Origin: an uncultured Oribacterium sp.
Lineage (GTDB): Bacteria; Bacillota; Clostridia; Lachnospirales; Lachnospiraceae
DNA: 17,702 nucleotides
Direction: 5' to 3'
Assembly (NCBI GenBank): GCA_937927445.1
Contig: CALAOB010000018.1
Coordinates: 1-17,702, forward strand
Positions 14,701 through 17,702 of the stretch are shown in pieces. Position 1 is the stretch's first letter. The number at the start of each line of letters is the position of its first letter. The notes beneath the pieces are model-generated. The model was not told where the DNA came from, did not search any database, and was given only the letters and a program-made list of their open reading frames with translations. A program made the position numbers and the translations under genes.

Positions 14701-15215
14701 TAGAAATGCTCCGGCCCGAAGATGGAGAGGTAGTGCAGCGCCGCCTTCTTCGCCTCCGGGTACATGTTCCGGGTGAGGTTTCGTGACACCTCGCCGGCGA
14801 GGCAGGCGGACAGCGCGATGATGCCCTCGTGGTAGCGCTCGAGCGTCTCGAAGTCGACACGCGGCTTGTAGTAGAAGCCGTCGATGAAGCCCGTCGACAC
14901 GATCTTCATAAGGTTCGCGTAGCCCTGGTTATTCTCCGCGAGCAGCACGAGGTGGTAGTAGCGGTCCTCGCCCTTTCCGACCTCACGGTCAAAGCGGGAG
15001 CCGCCCGTGAGATAGACCTCGCAGCCGAGGATCGGCTTGATGCCCTGTTTCAGCGCCTCCTTATAGAAGTCGATGACACCGTACATCACACCGTGGTCGG
15101 TGATCGCCATCGAATCCATCCCGAGCTCCCGGCAGCGCGCGATCATCTCCGGGATCCGACCGGCACCATCGAGAAGACTGTAGCTTGTATGAACATGTAA
15201 ATGCGTAAAGGCCAT
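11730..15215 (-). CDS. dnaE: DNA polymerase III alpha subunit (DnaE)
   Basis: It is a replicative C-family DNA polymerase subunit; in Bacillota it works with PolC at the fork. Seen: 1161 residues. The N-terminal PHP domain (about 1-280) has HLHVHTSYSLLDG, ITDHGVMYG and GCEVYLTGG. The polymerase palm has the catalytic aspartates in PDVDMDFEYERR (near residue 396). The YRPGPMDFIPKY motif lies near 632 and the fingers region contains YAFNKSHAACYA. A helix-hairpin-helix segment (LSAVKGVGRTAAAAI) lies near 830, and a C-terminal OB fold at about 995-1040 (VTIGGILTEVQMKTT). The start at 15215 is preceded by GGAGGG. It follows the crh-like gene after 179 bases with a terminator and a new promoter between, and precedes pfkA. 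Confidence 0.97.
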   Translation of the reverse strand: MAFTHLHVHTSYSLLDGAGRIPEMIARCRELGMDSMAITDHGVMYGVIDFYKEALKQGIKPILGCEVYLTGGSRFDREVGKGEDRYYHLVLLAENNQGYANLMKIVSTGFIDGFYYKPRVDFETLERYHEGIIALSACLAGEVSRNLTRNMYPEAKKAALHYLSIFGPEHFYLELQDHGYPEQRKVNAGLLQLHEETGIPLVATNDIHYTRKEDAEPHDILLCLQTGKKISDQDRLRYPGGQFYIKSEEEMRALFPYAQEALDNTHKIAERCDVSIEFGHYHVPGYQVPEGYDTTGYLRKLCEDGLRARYGADGEQYRPRLDYELDTIASMGFVEYFLIVWDYVHYAKTHDIAVGPGRGSAAGSLVAYCIGITDIDPMRYNLVFERFLNPERVTMPDVDMDFEYERRQEVIEYVTRKYGKDCVSQIITFGTLAARGVIRDVGRVLDIPYAKCDLISKQVPNELNITLDKALQMNPELRKMYEEDAETHRIIDMSKRLEGLPRHSSMHAAGVVISGKPLVEYVPVSRAADGTITTQFTMTTIEELGLLKMDFLGLRNLTVIKDAIRDVNKLHHADLSVENMNYADPKVYQMISGGHCEGVFQLESAGMKNFMKKLKPTGIEDIIAGVALYRPGPMDFIPKYTQGKEHPETISYDCPEIRPILETTYGCIVYQEQVMQIVRDLAGYSMGRSDLVRRAMSKKKTKVMEEERKNFVYGNPEQHIPGCIARGIDEATANHIYDEMIDFAKYAFNKSHAACYAVVSYQTAYLRCYYPAEFFAALMTSYMDNMGKTAEYFDVARTLGIAILPPDVNQAEIGFSVSTEGAIRYGLSAVKGVGRTAAAAIVKERAQHGAYKDFEDFVVRVSEKGINRRAIEFFIQAGGLDTFPGNRREKIAILPTIIEGRVKEKQNSMAGQMTLADLLGEDNQEAGEFRIRMPKLPEYSKEELLQYEKEALGFYLSGHPLDAYRAVMEANVSATSAYFRRDDETGTVPLRDQQKVTIGGILTEVQMKTTRKQQQMAFLQLEDRMGTVEVVVFPKTFQTMRALLEPDAKLFIEGHVDGSGEKDSKLIADRIYTFSEAPKELWLQLQDKNQYFAQQQVLGQLLRAHPGEDGVAIYLRQEKAVKRLDRQYAVRLDPVLMESLGQLLGEKNVRVSYKVLKKVQN

Positions 15216-15244
15216 CGTACCCTCCAGTAAAAACAGATGCCTCT

Positions 15245-15253
15245 ATTGTAGCA
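15245..15253 (-). promoter_or_regulatory. Extended -10 promoter candidate for dnaE
   Basis: On the minus strand TGC-TACAAT (15253-15245) forms an extended -10. No good -35 box lies at 16-18 bases. The leader would be about 24 nt. Confidence 0.45.
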
Positions 15254-15309
15254 TGGAATATATGAGAATGCTTGTTCTTTTTCATAATAAGGAGACGATG
15301 CCATTCAAT

Positions 15310-15322
15310 GCGCCTACGGCGC
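15310..15322. repeat. Short GC-rich palindrome GCGCC-TAC-GGCGC (REP-like candidate)
   Basis: A perfect 5+3+5 inverted repeat in the crh-dnaE gap, between the terminator and the dnaE promoter. It occurs once in this window. It could be a dispersed genomic palindrome. Confidence 0.35.
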
Positions 15323-15340
15323 GGCCCTCTCATGGATATT

Positions 15341-15376
15341 TACAAAAATAAAAGGAGGCACCTCTCGGCGTCTCCC
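15341..15376 (-). terminator. Intrinsic terminator after the crh-like gene
   Basis: On the minus strand GGAG-A-CGCC / GGTG-C-CTCC forms a stem with one mismatch and one G-T pair, closed by a GAGA tetraloop and followed by TTTTATTTTT. It ends the murB-rapZ-whiA-crh unit before dnaE. Confidence 0.85.
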
Positions 15377-15394
15377 TTCCGTACTATTCAGTTC

Positions 15395-15655
15395 TTATGC
15401 GTTTGCACCGCTGAGGTACTCCGCGATGCTGTTCAGTGCCGCGTCCTCATCCGCACCGTCCGCGCTGATTACGAGCGCCTGTCCGTTGTTGAGGCCCAGT
15501 GCCATCATCCCCATGATGGACTTGGCATTCACCTTACGTGGGCCATCGGCCATATAAATGCGCGATTCAAAGCGGCTGGCGATCTGGACCAGCATCGCGA
15601 TCGGATGCTCATCCGGTTTTTTCGGTAACTGAACTACTACATTTGTGTCCTTCAT
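15395..15655 (-). CDS. crh: Crh-like HPr paralogue (Asp15, Ser46)
   Basis: An 86-residue HPr-fold protein. In Bacillus, Crh is phosphorylated on Ser46 by HPr kinase and then acts as corepressor of CcpA in catabolite repression, but it cannot take part in sugar phosphotransfer. Seen: numbering from the ATG at 15655, the PTS histidine position 15 is Asp (PDEHPIAM; Arg17 is His), while the Ser46 region VNAKSIMGMMALG is intact with serine exactly at 46. The start is set by GAGGAAGG six bases upstream; an in-frame ATG at 15709 gives an unrelated N-terminal tail and is rejected. Its place after rapZ and whiA is that of Bacillus crh. It complements the Lys46 HPr at the left end of the window. Whether a kinase acts on it is inferred. 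Confidence 0.88.
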   Translation of the reverse strand: MKDTNVVVQLPKKPDEHPIAMLVQIASRFESRIYMADGPRKVNAKSIMGMMALGLNNGQALVISADGADEDAALNSIAEYLSGANA

Positions 15656-15745
15656 ATAATCCTTCCTCGAAGATAGGCCTCGCGTTAAACGCTCCCCCTG
15701 CAGATGCATGCACCTGCTTCACTGAACGCTATTTCTATCTTTACA

Positions 15746-16453
15746 CTATAAACCTGCGGTTTTTCCCCTTAACTCTGAAGCCATCCTGGACAGCTTCCGG
15801 AGTCGATGATTGGCCCCGCTCTTTCCAATCGGTTCCGAGAGACACTCTGCAAGCTCGGTGAGTGACGCATCCGGTTTTTCCAGACGCTTCTCTGCGATCT
15901 CGCGCAGTCCCGGCTCCAAATTCTGAAGCCCGATCTCCCGATCGATCAGTTCGATATCCTCTACCTGGCGAATGCCGGCGGACACCGTCCGCTGCAGGTT
16001 CGCTGTTTCACAGTTCACCTGACGATTGATCTTCTCACTGACCTCCTTGAGGATTCTGACATTCTCAAGCTCCATGAGGCCATCCACGGCCCCCATCAGC
16101 TTCAGGACATCCGAAATCTGCGCGGCATCCTTCAGATACACAACCAGATGGCCGCCCCGCTCCATGATACGTGGCTCGAGACCGAAGCTTCGGAAGACAT
16201 CGGTGATCCGATCCGCCTCCTCTGCTCCACCGCAGACCAGCTCAAGGTGATAATCCTTCGTCGGATCCGTGATCGACCCCGCACTCAGGAAGCGCTCCCG
16301 AATGAAGTCCCGCATCTCGAAATCCTTCGAATCATTGCTATTCATATTAATGTCTTTTTCAGACGCTGTAAAGTCTTTTTTACGCAGCTCCAGTTTCACT
16401 CTGGCTGAAAAAGATGTTCTCGTCTTCGCTTCTGCGCCCAACTCCGCCTCCAT
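15746..16453 (-). CDS. whiA: WhiA-like DNA-binding regulator lacking its first LAGLIDADG-like half
   Basis: WhiA proteins bind DNA and affect cell division and, in actinomycetes, sporulation. Ordinary WhiA has about 310-320 residues: two homing-endonuclease-like (LAGLIDADG) repeats and a C-terminal helix-turn-helix. This one has 235. Residues 13-26 (TSFSARVKLELRKK) match the usual opening MSFS..VK.EL. A hydrophilic linker (about 27-48, DFTASEKDINMNSNDSKDFE) then replaces roughly 80 residues, and the protein resumes at the second repeat (FIRERFLSAGSITDP, 50-64). The middle (VNCETANLQRTV, 146-157) and the C-terminal helix-turn-helix (SLTELAECLSEPIGKSGANHRLRKL, about 197-221) are intact. The usual ATG is ACA here. 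The ATG at 16453 has no ribosome binding site; TTG at 16441, five bases after GGAGGCGGAG, is a good alternative. It sits between rapZ and the crh-like gene; yvcK is absent. Confidence 0.88.
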   Translation of the reverse strand: MEAELGAEAKTRTSFSARVKLELRKKDFTASEKDINMNSNDSKDFEMRDFIRERFLSAGSITDPTKDYHLELVCGGAEEADRITDVFRSFGLEPRIMERGGHLVVYLKDAAQISDVLKLMGAVDGLMELENVRILKEVSEKINRQVNCETANLQRTVSAGIRQVEDIELIDREIGLQNLEPGLREIAEKRLEKPDASLTELAECLSEPIGKSGANHRLRKLSRMASELRGKTAGL

Positions 16454-16518
16454 ACACTGTTCGTTCTAGTATATTCAGGTCTCGCAGGGCCTGTCTTTAC
16501 TGTGGTAATTCTCGTAGT

Positions 16519-17382
16519 TCATCGTTCTATATCCCGGTGGTCGATGCGCAGTCCGTAATCTGCCGTCTTCTTCAGACGCTCATAGAGGAGCTCTGCGATG
16601 GTGACGGAGCGATGGTGACCACCCGTACAGCCGACGCCGATCACAAGCTGATTCTTTCCCTCTTCTATATAATGCGGGATCAGAAAGCTGATCATATCAT
16701 AGAGCTTCTGCAGAAATTCCTCCGCGACGCCATCCTGGCAGACGTAGTCACGTACGCTCTGTTCGAGACCGGTATGGCTTCGAAGCAGCGGGTCGTAGTA
16801 GGGATTCGGCAGGAAACGCACATCGAACAGGAGGTCTGCGTCCTCTGGAATTCCATGCTTGAAGCCGAAGCTGAGGATCGTGACCTGCAGATTCTCATAG
16901 GCCTTCTGCCCCTCGAAGATATCCGCGAGCTGTCCGCGCAGCTCCTTCGTAAGCAGGTGCGAGGTGTCGATGATATAGTCGGCCTTTTCCTTGAGCCAGC
17001 CCATCGCCTTCCGCTCTGCCTCAATGCCGGTTTCGACACGGCCATCCTTACTGAGCGGGTGCGCGCGCCGGGTCTCCTTGAAGCGCTTGATGAGGGTCTC
17101 GTCCGAGGCATCGAGGAACACGACCTCATAGTCGATGCGTCCCCGGATGTCCCAGGTGTCGAGCACCTCCTTCAGGAGCGGCAGATCGCTGCCGGAACGC
17201 ACATCGATGCCGAGTGCCGCCTTCGTGATCTGCTCATGCCCGTCGACGATCAGCTCCGCGAATTTATCGATCAGCGGAATCGGCAGATTATCGACGCAGT
17301 AGTACCCCATATCCTCGAGGGACTTCAGTGCGATCGTCTTGCCGGCGCCACTCATTCCCGTCACAATTAAAAGCTTTCCCAT
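16519..17382 (-). CDS. rapZ: RapZ/YvcJ-family nucleotide-binding protein
   Basis: A P-loop protein. In E. coli RapZ is an RNA-binding adaptor controlling glucosamine 6-phosphate synthase; in Bacillus YvcJ is a nucleotide-binding protein linked to competence and envelope functions. Seen: 287 residues, the family length. Walker A is GMSGAGKT (9-16), followed by the family segments GYYCVDNLPIPLI (26-38), GIDVRSG (58-64) and FRFLP-like FDVRFLPNPYYDPLL. The C-terminal signature GCTGGHHRSV (near 245) belongs to the RNA/ligand-binding domain. The start at 17382 has GGAGGTGA upstream. It follows murB by 103 bases and precedes whiA by 65, as in many Bacillota, and is probably transcribed from a promoter upstream of murB. 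The specific role in Clostridia is not established from sequence. Confidence 0.95.
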   Translation of the reverse strand: MGKLLIVTGMSGAGKTIALKSLEDMGYYCVDNLPIPLIDKFAELIVDGHEQITKAALGIDVRSGSDLPLLKEVLDTWDIRGRIDYEVVFLDASDETLIKRFKETRRAHPLSKDGRVETGIEAERKAMGWLKEKADYIIDTSHLLTKELRGQLADIFEGQKAYENLQVTILSFGFKHGIPEDADLLFDVRFLPNPYYDPLLRSHTGLEQSVRDYVCQDGVAEEFLQKLYDMISFLIPHYIEEGKNQLVIGVGCTGGHHRSVTIAELLYERLKKTADYGLRIDHRDIER

Positions 17383-17485
17383 GGCTCACCTCCGCTGTTC
17401 ACTCTTTACTCATTGATCACTGCATCTTCCGCTCATCTGCTGTTCCCTCAGCGCATACCACACCGGGTGCCGACGTCACCCTCGA

Positions 17486-17702
17486 TCAGAACTCGCCCCA
17501 GATCTTCACCTCCGGGGTCAGCTCCACGTGCTGTTCCAGGAGGACGCGCTTCCGCACCTCGCCGATCAGCCAGTAGATGTCCGCTGCCCGCGCGGTTCCG
17601 TCGTTGATCACGAAGCCGCAGTGCTTCTCACTCACCTGCGCGCCGCCGTGCCGGAAGCCGCGGAGTCCCGTGTCCTCGATCAGCTTGCCGGCGAAGTAGC
17701 CC
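17486..17702 (-). CDS. murB: UDP-N-acetylenolpyruvoylglucosamine reductase, C-terminal end (gene runs off the right edge)
   Basis: MurB reduces UDP-GlcNAc-enolpyruvate to UDP-MurNAc with NADPH and FAD, an early cytoplasmic step of peptidoglycan synthesis. Seen: only the last 71 residues and a TGA stop at 17488-17486. They match the MurB C-terminal substrate-binding domain: GYFAGKLIEDTGLRG, then GGAQVSEKHCGFVIN, whose serine corresponds to the proton-donating active-site serine, then ADIYWLIGEVRKRV and the closing PEVKIWGEF, with the conserved C-terminal glutamate. It is the first visible gene of the murB-rapZ-whiA-crh unit. Identification is secure although partial. Confidence 0.93.
   Translation of the reverse strand, partial: GYFAGKLIEDTGLRGFRHGGAQVSEKHCGFVINDGTARAADIYWLIGEVRKRVLLEQHVELTPEVKIWGEF

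Noticed and set aside
15656..15709. Longer start for the crh-like gene (ATG at 15709)
   Set aside because: The extra residues do not align with HPr, while the ATG at 15655 has a strong ribosome binding site and puts Asp15 and Ser46 in standard register.

Overview
The window reads as chromosomal core DNA of a fairly GC-rich member of the Clostridia, most likely Lachnospiraceae. Evidence is the minus-strand gene order murB-rapZ-whiA-crh(HPr-like)-dnaE-pfkA, the cluster dusB-greA-lysS preceded by a small lachnospiraceal-type gene of unknown function, strong GGAGG-type ribosome binding sites and sigma-A type promoters. Every convincing gene lies on the minus strand, so transcription runs from high to low coordinates. 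I see no tRNA, rRNA, CRISPR array, insertion sequence or phage gene.

Reading in the direction of transcription: (1) 17702-15395 holds the 3' end of murB, then rapZ, an unusually short whiA and a Crh-like HPr paralogue, closed by a terminator near 15340-15376. (2) 15253-10617 holds dnaE and pfkA. pfkA has its own promoter inside the end of dnaE, with a large Rex/FNR-like dyad at its start point, and a strong terminator behind it. (3) 10549-5988 holds the small unknown gene, dusB, greA and lysS (carrying an extra C-terminal tRNA-binding domain), closed by a 15-bp-stem terminator; greA-lysS has its own promoter. (4) 5963-2109 is a secreted, cell-wall-binding surface protein with a strong promoter covered by two matching inverted repeats. 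Its reading frame is broken by one missing base near 5482. (5) 2080-521 is a single MATE efflux gene with its own promoter and terminator. (6) 381-1 is the promoter, leader and first 63 codons of ptsH (HPr), with a cre-like site and a terminator-like hairpin in the leader.

The theme tying the two ends together is carbon control. The ptsH product at the left keeps the PTS histidine (His15) but has lysine at position 46. The Crh-like protein at the right has Asp15 but keeps Ser46. PTS phosphotransfer and Ser46-dependent catabolite signalling therefore seem divided between two proteins. The most unusual single gene is whiA, which appears to have lost its first LAGLIDADG-like half and its usual ATG.
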